Assembly (NCBI GenBank): GCA_010909165.1
Contig: MU008152.1
Coordinates: 248,001 to 312,000, forward strand
From: Anthoceros angustus
Taxonomy: Eukaryota > Streptophyta > Anthocerotopsida > Anthocerotales > Anthocerotaceae
Direction: 5' to 3'
Length of the DNA stretch: 64,000 bases
Below the pieces are notes generated by a model. That model worked only from the letters and a program-made list of their open reading frames with translations, did not search any database and was not told where the DNA came from. A program made the translations under genes and the position numbers. Of this stretch, positions 47,771 to 58,996 are shown in pieces (the stretch's first letter is position 1; each line of letters starts with the position of its first letter).

Positions 47771-47916
47771 GTCCGGTCTCCTGTGTCCGGCCTTCTTTCT
47801 GGAGTCCGGACCTCGGGGTCCGGACTTGCCTCTGGGGTCCGGTCTCCTGTGTCCGGCCTTCTTTCTGGAGTCCGGACCTCGGGGTCCGGACTTGCCTCTG
47901 GGGTCCGGTCTTCTGG
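47771..47916. repeat. 66-bp tandem repeat, ~2.2 copies
   Basis: Copies start at 47771, 47837 and (partial) 47903. The first two look identical by eye. The unit length is divisible by three, which keeps frames open on both strands and creates artificial long ORFs. Confidence 0.9.
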
Positions 47917-48067
47917 TCCCAACCTTCCTGAGTCCAGGACCTCGGTCCGGATTCGTCACTAGAGTCTGGATCTCTAAGTCCAGACTTCCTTCAGGGGGCC
48001 GGACTTCGGGATCCGGCCTTTCGCAGTCCTGACAAAGTCCGGACCCTGACTCTGGCTTTGCCTCCTC

Positions 48068-48104
48068 ACCCAGGGCGATCACGGGCGATCACGGGCGATC
48101 ACGG
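48068..48104. repeat. 10-bp tandem repeat (gggcgatcac x3)
   Basis: Three and a half perfect copies of GGGCGATCAC lie inside the antisense LTR, where other LTR copies have one. Confidence 0.85.
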
Positions 48105-48619
48105 GCTCATCCAACAGCCTCCTTGGTTCCCGAATGCCCGGTTGCGCCCTTTCCACAGCATCCCCAGGATCCTCCTTCCTTCCTTCCATGTGAGGGTGCC
48201 GAGTGCTTACCTCCAGGTGTGACCTTCCTCCTCCCGGCTCCTCCCGGCTCTCCCTCGCAGCTGCTGCAGTAAACAAGCAGCTCCTAGGGCCCCGTGGGTC
48301 ACTTGTCCGTCCGTCCTCTCGCTCCTCCTTCCGACCCTTGCCGAAGTCCACCCTCCCTGCTTAGGGCGGGACCTCAGCCTTGAGGAGCTCTGTGGTAGTA
48401 GGCGAAGTCGGAATCGACTTGCTGAATCCTCTTCCACATGAGCCCGGGCACCCAGTACTCCCTCCTCCGTGAGGTGCTCCGGCGGGCATGTTATCTGCTT
48501 GGCCCGTCTCGTGGCTGCTTACCCCTGTATGGCGGGCGGACTCCCTTGATGCAGATTAAGGCGGCCTCTCTCTGCGACGCGCTGGCCGCGTTCTCCTCCT
48601 CCCGTCGTTGTTCCAAAGG

Positions 48620-48667
48620 AGAGAGACGCGGAAACCTTTGTGGAGGATTTCGTATCTCGAGCAAATG
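48620..48667 (+). other. Displaced gypsy gag fragment
   Basis: About 48 bases (ERDAETFVEDFVSRAN in translation) match the start of gypsy gag at 29886-29931, but in plus orientation, directly after an antisense LTR. It is a rearranged junction rather than a normal element edge. Confidence 0.65.
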
Positions 48668-48766
48668 AGTGAGTTATCCTCAATCTTTCAAATTACCTCT
48701 ACCATATTTTGCTACAGTTAAACTGCAATATATTTCCTGTTTAATCGTGTATTCTGTGATAAGCAG

Positions 48767-49335
48767 AGATTGCACTTGCACTAGAAAACAAAGAGCTCAA
48801 AACAAAAGATTTGCTGGCTCTCATGGAGGATCCAGAGATAACAAAGAATATTAAAAAGGTAAATCACGACAATTTCATTTTCTTTAGACAAGATGTAAAT
48901 TATGATGTAAATGTATGTGCTATCCAGAAGTTGCGATCACACTTCCGTAGTGTTGGAAATCTCCACAACACCTGTTTAATATTGGTCAAAAAGGTGTATA
49001 TAAAGCAGGATCAATTGCGACTTGAAATGGACGTTAGTGACTAACTCGTTTGCACCTTCGTTTGTAGTTTTCGGAGAGCCAAAAGGAGTTATTCGTACTC
49101 TTTGAGGTTAGTGCATGAAATTAAAAAGAATTTGAAATCATGTGAAATTCTAATGTAAGATATTTTTTGTTGCAGAAATATTCTCGTATGGATGAAATTC
49201 TGGAAATGATAATTTTTCTTTCTGAGCCATATAACTATCAAAGAAAAAGTTATTATTTTGAAGAGGAAGATGTACCAAATGACACTCCGAAATCACCTGT
49301 TTATACTCCGTCCATGCAGGTAGAAGACCATTAGC
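48767..49335 (+). CDS. Three terminal exons of an unrecognised gene
   Basis: Exons 48767-48858, 49068-49106 and 49176-49335 are joined by GT-AG introns (donors GTAAAT and GTTAGT, acceptors GTAG and GCAG), all in phase 0. The product reads IALALENKELKTKDLLALME, then FSESQKELFVLFE, then KYSRMDEILEMIIF, and ends SPVYTPSMQVEDH at a TAG. It is helical and acidic. I do not recognise the family. The 5' part is missing: sequence upstream of 48.66 kb is gypsy LTR, so this may be a truncated host gene or a captured fragment. The middle exon could be longer than shown. Confidence 0.4.
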
Positions 49336-49917
49336 AAGTTTTCAGCAAACTGTTATCAGTGAACTGTTAACGAACAGTAAAACCAAGCACTATAAAAGTA
49401 TAAAAATACTTTCATCGTAGTTTGAGAAAAAGAATTATAAGCCGGGTACTCCAAGCAACAACTCTTAAATTTCGAACAGACCTCGGCTCCCGCCTCGGTC
49501 TGCAGTCGAGTCTGGGCGCGTCTCGGCCCCAGACTCGGCCGCTCCCTTACGCCAGGGAACGGACGCGCCCTGATACGAAGTGTCCTTGTGGAAGGACCAG
49601 TCCAATTATTCCAGTGATGCCTACACGGCCATCGGCCACAATTGGATCTGCATTCAACAGGCCACACTCTACAGGCCGCAAACTAAGTGAAAGGGTGAAA
49701 CGCTTTCATGTAACACATGGTTTTGCGACACCCTCTAGATACCTGCAGATGGTTGTCTGCAGGATGGTGTGAATCCACATCCTTCCTAATTCGTGCCCGT
49801 TACAGGCATGCGAAGTTGCTATCATCCAAGTAGGCCTGCTAGTAATTTCATGTGAGAACAGTCACAAACTTGCTGCACTTGATCAGACTAACCAGCTGCT
49901 CTCAGGTTCATAAAAAA
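49336..49917. other. Upstream flank of PQQ pseudogene
   Basis: Short words such as 'tgcgaagttgc' and 'atcatccaa' match the flank of the intact paralogue at 51.17-51.90 kb. The duplicated unit therefore included the promoter region. A 'tataaaagtataaaaata' stretch at 49391-49408 could be a core promoter. No gene is seen. Confidence 0.5.
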
Positions 49918-51046
49918 ATGGAGTACTAGTGTAGCCTTCTGGTGCTGACGATCTCCTGTTCATTATTTTTGACCGTGCAGCTCTCATGCTCGGAGTCGGC
50001 AGAGCATGCTGAGTTATTGCGGTAAGTTGCAGCTTTCTGGACGAAGTGTCAATCTTGCAGAGCTTGCTGCCTAGAACTCATGTATCTGCAAATGGCAGTG
50101 CGTGAATCATGGAAATGGGCTCCTCAATTGGCGAAATCAGTTGAAAGAAAAGAAAATCTATCCTTCCACAGTGCCAGGGCTGGAGCTGAAATGGGTGTTC
50201 AACACTTCGGGAGACGTCTCAGTTACGCCTTCAGTAGCTGACGGAGTTGTCTACTTTCCCAGCTGGGATGGAATTTTGTATTGCGCAGTAGCAGAAAAGT
50301 CCGGGTCCCTTGTTCGGTCTGTGAACTTGACGACAGCATTGGGTACTCGCGACTTCTGCGTTGACGATCTTAATTTGAGGCTATGCAGGATTTCGCTGGC
50401 TGATTGTTTACCCTGTTTGGGAGGTGCAGGGATTCCTGGGGCAATTTCCAGGACCACGTCATTTGTGGCAAGTAAGCCTTCTCCTCAGAGGACCTGTGAT
50501 CTGTGGCAGCAGAAATAGGAATCAGATATCGGAGGTGCCTCACGTCGTATATATCTTTGGCAAATCTGGATTGGCAGGCAGAAGGGCCGGGTGGATCAGT
50601 GGGGGGAGGCATCCGGGGCTCTGCCACAGACGGAGCCAGGGTGTTCACCAATATCGGCAACTCCCAGAGTTTGCCATGGACATTGGTGCCCTCGTCTACA
50701 GTGGTTACAAGCGGAGGCTGGGTAGCCCTGGAAGCTGAGAACGGCACCATCCTGTGGTCTGTCGCAGATCCTGCAGGCAGTTACGCCTACGGCCCAGTGA
50801 GTTACACCAACAATGTGCTCTTCACAACATCTGCAGTTCGAAATGATTCTGTCTACGCTCTCGGTGCCAGCTCCGGAGAGCTTCTTTGGCTCTCGGATGA
50901 ACCTGACGCCAGTGTGTACGGCGGCTGGTCGATTGCAAATGGCTGTGGCTTTGCCGAAGAAGTTACGCTGCCTTCCCCGCCCTCGGCCTGTCTGGGGGCA
51001 ACAAGGTGTTTGGTTACTGTGTCAAACATACCAAATGAGCCTTCAC
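49918..51046 (+). pseudogene. PQQ/polyvinylalcohol dehydrogenase-like pseudogene
   Basis: Tandem paralogue of 51919-53983. Exon 1 starts ATG GAG TAC TAG because of a short insertion, and its splice donor is altered. Exon 2 (from 50099) has Trp-to-Cys at its first codon. Exon 3 (GIPGAISRTT...) is cut and joined directly to the last intron near 50470, so the equivalent of about 0.94 kb (52477-53417 in the intact copy) is gone. The last exon (from 50578) is readable (GSVGGGIRGSATDGARVFTN, VYGGWSIANGCGF) until a one-base loss near 50960. No functional propeller can be made. Confidence 0.85.
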
Positions 51047-51918
51047 GATGTGTAGGTACTGATAACCTGGAAGGCTCACACATTTGCACAGAGGTAAATA
51101 ACATTACGCGGTCACACACACCTTAAACCCACGGGGTTCTAATTAGGTAGCCATGTTTCCAGATGTGGGTTTGCATCTGGCCTCTGCGAAGAGGACTGCA
51201 AGCACAAAGAAAGATTAAACACTTTCACGTATTCCATGTATTGCCTGGATGGCCACAATTGGAACTCATGCAACTGGCCACCAACTGAGCAAAACGGAGG
51301 AAACACTTCATGTAAGATCTAATGTCCCGGTAGCACCCCTTCAGACACCTGCCCATGCTTGTCTTCATGATGATGTGACTCCACATCCTGCCCAGGCCAG
51401 AAATTTTACATGTTCAACTATGCTTGTGCATTGAACTAGATATCCCAATGATGTGCCCTCAGCACTCCACTCCCTATTTTCACATTTTGCGTCCCCTCGA
51501 GTGGGGAAGTCCTGACAATCACTCAATTGGCTTCAATGTCGTGAAGGACAGACAAAAGGCAAGCTGGTTTCAGCTTCGGCCGTCATTTTCCAAAAAGTTC
51601 AGTTAGACCCGTTTAGGAGGAGTGACGTGGGCAGATCAGTAGTTCTCACTTGTCATTCATTCATCATTTTCAGCACAAACTTTCGGCATGTATGAAGTTG
51701 GCTGATTACAGAAGCAGGATTCAGCACGCACAAATGGCTACCAACTTAGGACCGGTTGCGATCTCCAGAAATGGGTATCATTGTTCCGGTATACGAGCAG
51801 CTTTCAACGCGTGCGAAGTTGCGATCATCCAGGCAGGCTTGCTTGTGAATTCATCTCTGAACTGTCATAAACTCGCTGCACTACGTCAGACCAACCAGGT
51901 GTTTAGGACCCCATCAAA
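51047..51918. other. Intergenic region and promoter of intact PQQ gene
   Basis: No gene is seen. The last 150 bases resemble the flank just upstream of the pseudogene. No clear TATA box is visible close to the ATG at 51919. Confidence 0.5.
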
Positions 51919-53983
51919 ATGGCGTGTAGCCTTGAGGTGCTGACAATTGCCTGTTTCCTACTTTTGACCCTGGGCCTCCCATGCTCAGAGTCGGCACACC
52001 ATGCTAAGGTAATTGCGGTGGACTGCAGATTTCTGGAATAAGAGTCCATGTTGCAGAGCTTGCTGTCTGACATTCATGTGTTTGCAAATGGCAGTGGGTG
52101 AATCATGGGAACGGGATCCTCAATTGGCGCAATCAGCTCAAAGAAAAGAAAATCTGTCCTTCCACAGTGTCAGGGCTGGAGCTCAAATGGGTGTTCAACA
52201 CTAAGTCTTCGGGAGACGTCTCAGTTACGCCCTCAGTTGCCGATGGAGTTGTCTACTTTCCCAGCTGGGATGGGAACTTGTATGCAGTAGCAGAAACGTC
52301 CGGGTCCCTTGTTTGGTCTGTGAACTTGACGACAGCATTGGGTATTCGTGACTCCTGCTTCCTCCATTTCAATTTGAGGCAATTGCAGGACTTTGCAGGC
52401 TGATTGTTTACCGCTGTTGGGGAGGTGCAGAGATTCCAGGGGTAATTTCCAGGTCCACACCCGTCATTTGTGGCAAGTACCTGATAGTAGGGATTTACGG
52501 ACCCGCAGTGATTGTGGCATTCAACAGATCGTCCGCCCAAGTTGTGTGGCAGAAGCAGGTGGAAACTGCTCCCCTGTCAGTGATCACCATGTCGGGAGTG
52601 TGCTACGAAAAGTATGAACCTTCCTTCGTTCAATTCCCTCTCAGCTGCTGCAAAAATTTGTCCCATCAGTCCCCCGTCCCTGATGCACATATACATTTGC
52701 AGGTACTATTACGTCGGCACATCTTCCATCCAAGAAACTGCAGCTGTGCCTCCAAACTGCTGCAATTTCATCGGAAGCATGCTGAAAATGAGAATCACCA
52801 CGGGGGAAGTGATATGGCAGACCTTGATGCTTCCAAACAACAACGGCTCATTCGGGCTCTACTCCGGAGCAGCGCTGTGGGGAAGCAGCCCCGCAATCGA
52901 TGAGGCCCGCCGCTATGTCTACGTAGCCACCGGAAACCTCTACTCTGCTCCACCGGACGTGGAGGCATGCGAGGAGACCCAGCAGCAGCTCCCCCAGCCG
53001 GACGTTAGTGCTGCTCTCTCACCCAAGCTATGACTTCCTTCCCTTCCATTTTGTCTTTCAGCCGAAGATGGATTTGCACCCATCTCGTCTCAAGTCCTTC
53101 TTGCTTCTGCCTGTTCCAGGTTCCAGATCCCTGCATCACCCCCGACAACAGAGCCAACGCCATGGTGGCCCTGAACATGGACACCGGCGCCATAGTGTGG
53201 AGCACAGTTCTGGGAGGATACAACGCATGGACCTTCGCTTGCTTGGTGCCCGGGAATCCCAACTGCCCAGCAGGCCCTGCCACAGACTACGACTTCGGAG
53301 AGGCGCCCACGCTTCTCACCATCAACAATGGCACTCGCGATATCGCTGTGGCAGGCCAGAAAAGTGGCACAGTCTGGGCTCTTGATCGCGACAGCGGTTC
53401 ACTGGTGTGGGCCACGGTAAGCCTTCGCCTCTGAGGACCTGTGATCTGTGGCAGCAGAAATAGGAATCAAATACAGCGCTGCCTCACGTCGTATATATCT
53501 TTGGCAAATCTGGATTGGCAGGCAGCAGGACCGGGTGGATCAGTGGGGGGAGCCATCTGGGGCTCCGCCACAGACGGAGCCAGGGTGTTCACCAATATTG
53601 GCAACTCCCAGAGTTTGCCATGGACATTGGTGCCCTCCTCTACAGTGGTTACAAGCGGAGGCTGGGTAGCCCTGGAAGCTGAGAACGGCACCATCCTGTG
53701 GTCTGTCGCAGATCCTGCAGGCAGTTACGCCTACGGCCCAGTGAGTTACACCAACAATGTGCTTTTCACAACATCTGCAGTTCGAAATGGTTCTGTCTAC
53801 GCTCTCGATGCTAGCTCCGGAGAGCTTCTTTGGCGCTCGGATGAACCTGACGCCAGTGTGTACGGCGGATGGTCGATTGCAAATGGCTGTGGCTTTGTCG
53901 GAGAAGGTTACGCTGCCTTCCCCGCTCTCGGCCTGTCTGGGGGCAACAAGGTGTTTAGTTACTGTATCAAACATACCAAGTGA
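51919..53983 (+). CDS. Secreted PQQ-repeat (polyvinylalcohol dehydrogenase-like) protein, six exons
   Basis: Exons 51919-52008, 52095-52341, 52431-52611, 52703-53003, 53120-53416 and 53522-53983 all have GT-AG introns of 86-116 bp. They sum to 1578 nt, giving a 525-aa protein with the frame kept across every junction. Residues 1-27 form a signal peptide (L-T-I-A-C-F-L-L-L-T-L-G-L). The rest shows repeated PQQ-propeller blades: GVVYFPSWDGNLYAVAETSG, YVGTSSIQET, ALWGSSPAID, FGEAPTLLTI, WALDRDSGSLVW and GWVALEAENGTILW. Bacterial relatives are quinone-dependent alcohol dehydrogenases; the substrate of the plant proteins is unknown, so an enzyme role is inference. A pseudogene copy lies just upstream. 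Confidence 0.85.
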
Positions 53984-54890
53984 GCCTCTCACATTGCACA
54001 AATACTACGTGCTGGATCCTATCGACAACGTAGAAGGCTCACTCTTTTGCAAAGAGGTGGATAACATTACGCAGTCACACACACCTTAGACCCACGGAGC
54101 TCTGAATACATCCATAGCCATGTTGCCAGACGTGGGTTTGCATCTGGCATCTGCAAGAGATTCTGGACGCAACAGGCCACAAACAAAGCAAAACGCAGGA
54201 AACTGTCACGGTGTAACATAATCACTCAAGTAGTTTCAACGTCGAGAATTACGAACAACTCGCAAACTGGTTTCTTGCACCATGATTTTCCAAAATGATT
54301 GCAAGCTGGTTTGTTCAGCGTGGACCACCTTTTTCCAACGAATGCTGGGAACGATGGAGTCAAAATCGAGTGCTGCAAACGATGAAAAAAAGGGAAGGAT
54401 GAAAGTTGAGAATACTGTGAGCGCCTTGATTGAGCACGATAACACCGCGACTTACTCTCTTACACCTGCTCACGCAAGCTGTGAACCATGTGAACCTTTA
54501 TCAAGAGTGCTGATCACACGCAGGTCAGGGCAGACAGACAAATCCATGTGAATCCGTAACATCAGACTCGAGGTCAAGTTTTTACATGCAATGTGAAGTA
54601 GCCAGACAGGCTCCGACAAAAATTGCCTGGACAGTTCCTAAAAGTCACTACTCCTCTCATGAACGCTAAGCTAAGCAAGGAGGACAGCAAGAGTCAAGAA
54701 AGGGCTCTCGGAGTACACACTCCCCTACTACCCAACAAGAGAACACTCCTTGACTTCAAACTTCTGTGCGGCCATCCTAGCAACTTTTGCCCCTGCAAGT
54801 TGTTGTGGCAGGAAGAATGGTTAGTCCCCTTCAATATATGTACACAGCCACAGCTCTCCCACTGCTGCAGTCCTGTCCTGTGTGCACCAC
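53984..54890. other. Intergenic region between convergent genes
   Basis: 3' flanks of the PQQ gene (plus) and the DUF3527 gene (minus). The first 150 bases repeat the flank found after the pseudogene (51047-51190). Small open frames on either strand lack support. Confidence 0.6.
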
Positions 54891-57800
54891 TCAGGACCTG
54901 GCACAAGGGGACAGTGGAGGATCTGGAGGGCAGTTAGCCCGATATAAACCACACGGATTCTCCAGCGTCAGGTCCTCGTGTGATCTTGAGTTGGCCCGGC
55001 TTCGGGTAGAGATAGCCGGGGGTCGAGCAGGAACCCGAGGTGGCTTCTTCATCGCATCCCCCGACTTCTTGGACACAGGTAGAAATGGTTCCCTGCATCG
55101 CAATATCGCCACAGCTGTGGCAAAGCCTTGCACAGAGGAAATGGGCTGCTGAAAGCTGACGGAAAACAAGCCGTCGTGCTCCTGCTGAGATAAATGCAAA
55201 GCTGCTTGCATCTGCTTTCCCTGCACACCATAAACATGCGTTTCAGCAACACGATTCATGCATCATCTTCATAAACTTCACCTTTGCAACAGGACGTCCA
55301 CTCAACAGAAAAGACACTTACCAGAGGAAATATTCTGCAGGACTGCTGCTGCGAATCTCCAGAGAGCGGTTCCATCGAGGGGGCTTCGCTTTCAAGGACC
55401 TTCAGTCCACACCCTTCATCCCAGTTCCCGCAATCGCACTTCCCTCCGGACCTCCATCGCTGAAGGAGTGGCTGGGGACCGCAGGCTCCTGCAGAGCTGA
55501 AACCGTGCCTCCCAGCAGGGAGAACCAGGGTGACCTCCAGCCTTCCTGCACTGATCTTCCCATGCTCGCTGATGTTGTCCTCCATCTTCTGCAAGTCGCA
55601 AAGCTTCCGTCTGTGACCCCTTTCCGACCCAGAGCTCGAGCTGGAATTGCTCCGGCTGTTCTGGAGAGTGGCTTCTGGGGCGTCAGACCCACAGGCGGAA
55701 CAATGTCCACAGTCGCTGCCGCCATCGCTGTCTGTAGCCGAGACTGCGCAACCCAGGCCTTCGTCTGACGTCATGCTATTGCTCCTTGCTGGTCGAATGG
55801 AACGCCTTTTCAAGAAATTCAGTCCCCACCCAGTTTTCTCACCTGGCGCCAAGTTCGCACCCTGCAAGAAGGCCAAATCCTTTTCCACAGGGGTTCTGAT
55901 CAGCACTGCAGCCAGCTCCGCTTGGAACTGAGATGCGATAGAGGTTCGCGTATTGAGGTCCGAGTCATCTGTTCCTTCTGAGTCACTCCAGAAGTCCTGG
56001 AATGATTTCCGAGCCCTGTTTTCCAGCTGTTTTCCAGGACTGGCTCGGTACATGCTCTTCCCCACATGCCACGAGAACTTGTCCGAACCACCAGCTTCCT
56101 TGGGCTTGCTCGCCAGGTATGGAGAGGCCCAGTACCTCTCTGGCATGCTGTAAGAGACATACCGGGATGAGCCATCATAAAGGTCCGCGGAGGGGGACTC
56201 CATTATGGAGGAAGCTGCTGGGCTGAAGTATGCGGAGCTTGCAGGAGACTTGTCACCCTGCACCCATGGTGTTCTTCCAGGCGTAAATTCCCAAGCGCCA
56301 CCACCACCAACTAGTTTTGCACTGCTTGGAAAAGGCGTCACAGCAATAGCTTCCTGATCCAGGACGTCCAAGAACACGCACTCCGACTCCACATAGTATT
56401 TCACGTCTCCAGTAACACTAACCTCGTCACACAGCGTGCTTGACACCCTCAGCTTTCCTACAAACTCGCACACAGGCTTATCCTTCTTGCCCCAGCTTCT
56501 CCATCCACTTTTCCTAGTAGCCTTGCCTTTCCAGCGGTAGATGGAGAAGATCTGATCAGTGCTGCCATCTGCAGGCTCAGATCTGCACGTCTTGGCCACA
56601 AACATCTCTTCAGTGTCGAGCATCACCAGTGAGTAACTTGGAAGGCCATCTCTGTAAACACACTGTAGCTGACCAGCACAAGGGCCTCCCTCACATGCAG
56701 TCAGGCTGGCCGGGGAGCGTGAGACAAAGCTATGTACTCTCTGAGACAGTGAGTGGGCCGACTTGACAGAAAACGATGAGAACTTGGGAGCAGGAAGACA
56801 GCTCGGAGTCTTCAACGCTGGAACCAGAGCTCTGCACACCGCCTCGTCACTAGAAGAGGAGCTGAAAGTCTTGGAGATCCTCCTCGGCAGCCCAGGGCTG
56901 GCTGCTCGATACAAAGACGCTAGCGATCCTTTCCTTTTGAGGGAGACCCTCATCCTCGACCCCTTGAGAGAGTCACTGACTTCACTCTCCAAGTCTGTGC
57001 CTGACTCCGGAGACGTCTTGACAGGGGCCTCGGATGCCGCTCCGTAAACAGACGCCCAGGAAGCAAGAATGGAGGCTCTCGACTCCTTAACTGGATCCAT
57101 CCAGCTTCTGATAGGACTCACGGAAGCCCTTCCACATTGCTGTGGGATCTCTGTCTTCGGACCTCTCAAACCTGTGTGCAAGGAGTCATGGCTGACATGG
57201 GAAAGCTTAGAGTCCTTGAATGAGCTGTAGAAGTTCCTCTTGGCAGGGCTGGGTGTAGTAGCCCGCAACGACGGGCTGGAGCTAGTGCGAAGCACTGGTG
57301 CTGACGATTCCCTCACACCAGTCCCTGCTCTGGCCCCTGGACTTCCACAGCTCCTAGCAGACAGAGGGCTCGGGCTTCTCTTGCCACCAGCAAGGCTTGC
57401 ACTACACCTCTTGCCCTCTCCTTGGCCAGCCACTTTAAAGGCAGGCGATGGGGCTCCACTAGTCAACCGACTCTCCGGAGCCTTCTGAGGGTTAGGAAGC
57501 CTCCTGCCAAGGAGAGAGCGACCTCCTCGTGGACTACTGGGTGGCCGGGACGTTGTCACGTTCTTGACAGGAAGGCTCTTCCGGGCTGCTCGAGGAGGCT
57601 TAGCAGAGTAGCTAGGAATGAAAGCATGAGCAGGCCTCCCCTGAGAAGACGGTAGACTAAAATCTTCAGCCTTGTTGCTCCCAAACCTGCTCTTCTCCGA
57701 AACACATGGATCTGAATCGTACCGGGATACATCCCACTCCTCATTGTGGTCATTCAAAGTATCGATAACATCACCATCAAAGGAGCTGAAGTAGAAGCGC

Positions 57801-58996
57801 TGTTCCGGAGAGCAGAAGACGCTTTCGGGAGACCTGGTTGTGGCTGAAAAGAAGACAGAATGAGGAGTCGCAAAACCACTGGCTACAGCGTCGTCATCCC
57901 CAGCCTTGCTCTGCTCAAGGTTCCTGTAGCTGGGAAGAGACTGCAACTTCATCCCACCGCCTGGCCCTGCCATCTGCCTTCCAACGGAAACGTCCATCTC
58001 CTCGCTCCGGATCCCTGGACACTCGAACGTGGTGTCATCCCCGACAGTGCCCAGCACCGCACGTTCTTGGCTCTCCACCATCCTCCCCTCTCGGAAGTCG
58101 AATTCCAAGAAACTGACATCATTCGGGCCCTTCACCAGAGTGGGCAGCTTCAAGTCCAGCGGCCCGAGAGAGTCACCTGCCACTGAAACCTTGTGCAAGG
58201 CTTGGTGGTAGGACTGCGGAATGCTGGGCGGCGGGAGGGAGATGGCAGCCATGGGAAGCCCTTGAACATGACTAGGAGTGACACTGGCAGGGGAGATGTC
58301 TCCCTTGACACCGTAGCTGCTGGCCTCGCTCCTGGACGAGAAGGAAGACGTGGAGTCGAGCGTGGAGAACAAGGACGAGGAGCATTCGCTAGCAGAGGGC
58401 GAGTGCGACATTCTTCTCCTGTCCGATGACTTGTTGTCATCCTTGCATACCTTCCTGTCTGTACCCGCAGCCCACCTCTCTGCCAAAAGATCCCAATCCT
58501 CTGCCTGAAACCGAAGAGCTCGATCCTGGAAGCTCTCCTCCTTCTTCTCACTCAACCCCGTCTCCCCGGGGCATCCCATCCCGTCCTTCAAACTCGACAC
58601 CCTGCCGGATGCATCCTCAACCGGCCCAGAACTCCCGTCCTGCACGGCCGCATTTTCACTTTCCCCGTTTTCCTGCTTCGGACTCTTCCTACGACCCGCA
58701 TGAAACTGCGACCGCCCGCCCTGCCCCGCAGAAGGAGAAGGAGAAGGGGAGCAAGAACTGCCTCCCTGGCTGCTGCAATGCTCAAAGGTTCCATTCCCGG
58801 CCCCTCCCCCAACAACCCCCTGCTTCACAATAGGCGAAGAAACTCTACTCCTAGAGGAACCTTTGCTCACGCCACCAGCCTTCCTCGCAGCTCCAACCTC
58901 AGGCGAGCGCTGCACCTGATGAGACACTTTCCCCACACCGCTGCTGTTGTTGCTGACAGGCAGATTCCCAATCTGCGCGCAGGCCCGCCGCCCCAT
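54891..58996 (-). CDS. DUF3527 family protein, two exons
   Basis: Exon 1 is 58996-55322 (1225 codons) and exon 2 is 55220-54891 (109 codons plus stop). They are joined by a 101-bp intron with GTAAGT donor and TGTGCAG acceptor in phase 0, giving 1334 aa. Reading through the donor instead gives a stop at 55256 and loses the conserved end. Residues 1-770 are Ser-rich and disordered. From about residue 780 come GLPSYSLVMLDTEEMFVAK, IFSIYRW and the C-terminal block LLQRWRSGGKCDCGNWDEGC, with exon 2 giving GLFSVSFQQPISSVQGFATA. These match the plant DUF3527 domain, whose biochemical role is unknown. The gene looks intact and is convergent with the PQQ gene. Confidence 0.85.

Larger units (their letters stand above)
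46773..48615 (-). repeat. Antisense gypsy LTR fragment (copy C)
   Basis: Same junction as in copies A and B. It extends further into the LTR than copy B, reaching sequence equal to about 28.0 kb of the 5' LTR. It contains a 66-bp tandem repeat and a 10-bp repeat found in no other copy. Confidence 0.8.

Noticed and set aside
47461-48351. Overlapping plus and minus ORFs with SGLASGVRSPV-type repeats
   Set aside because: They are produced by a 66-bp tandem repeat (a multiple of three) within an antisense LTR.
55256-58996. Single-exon 1246-aa reading of the DUF3527 gene
   Set aside because: The last 21 residues are intron read-through. A consensus GTAAGT donor and a CAG acceptor restore the conserved family C-terminus in the same phase.
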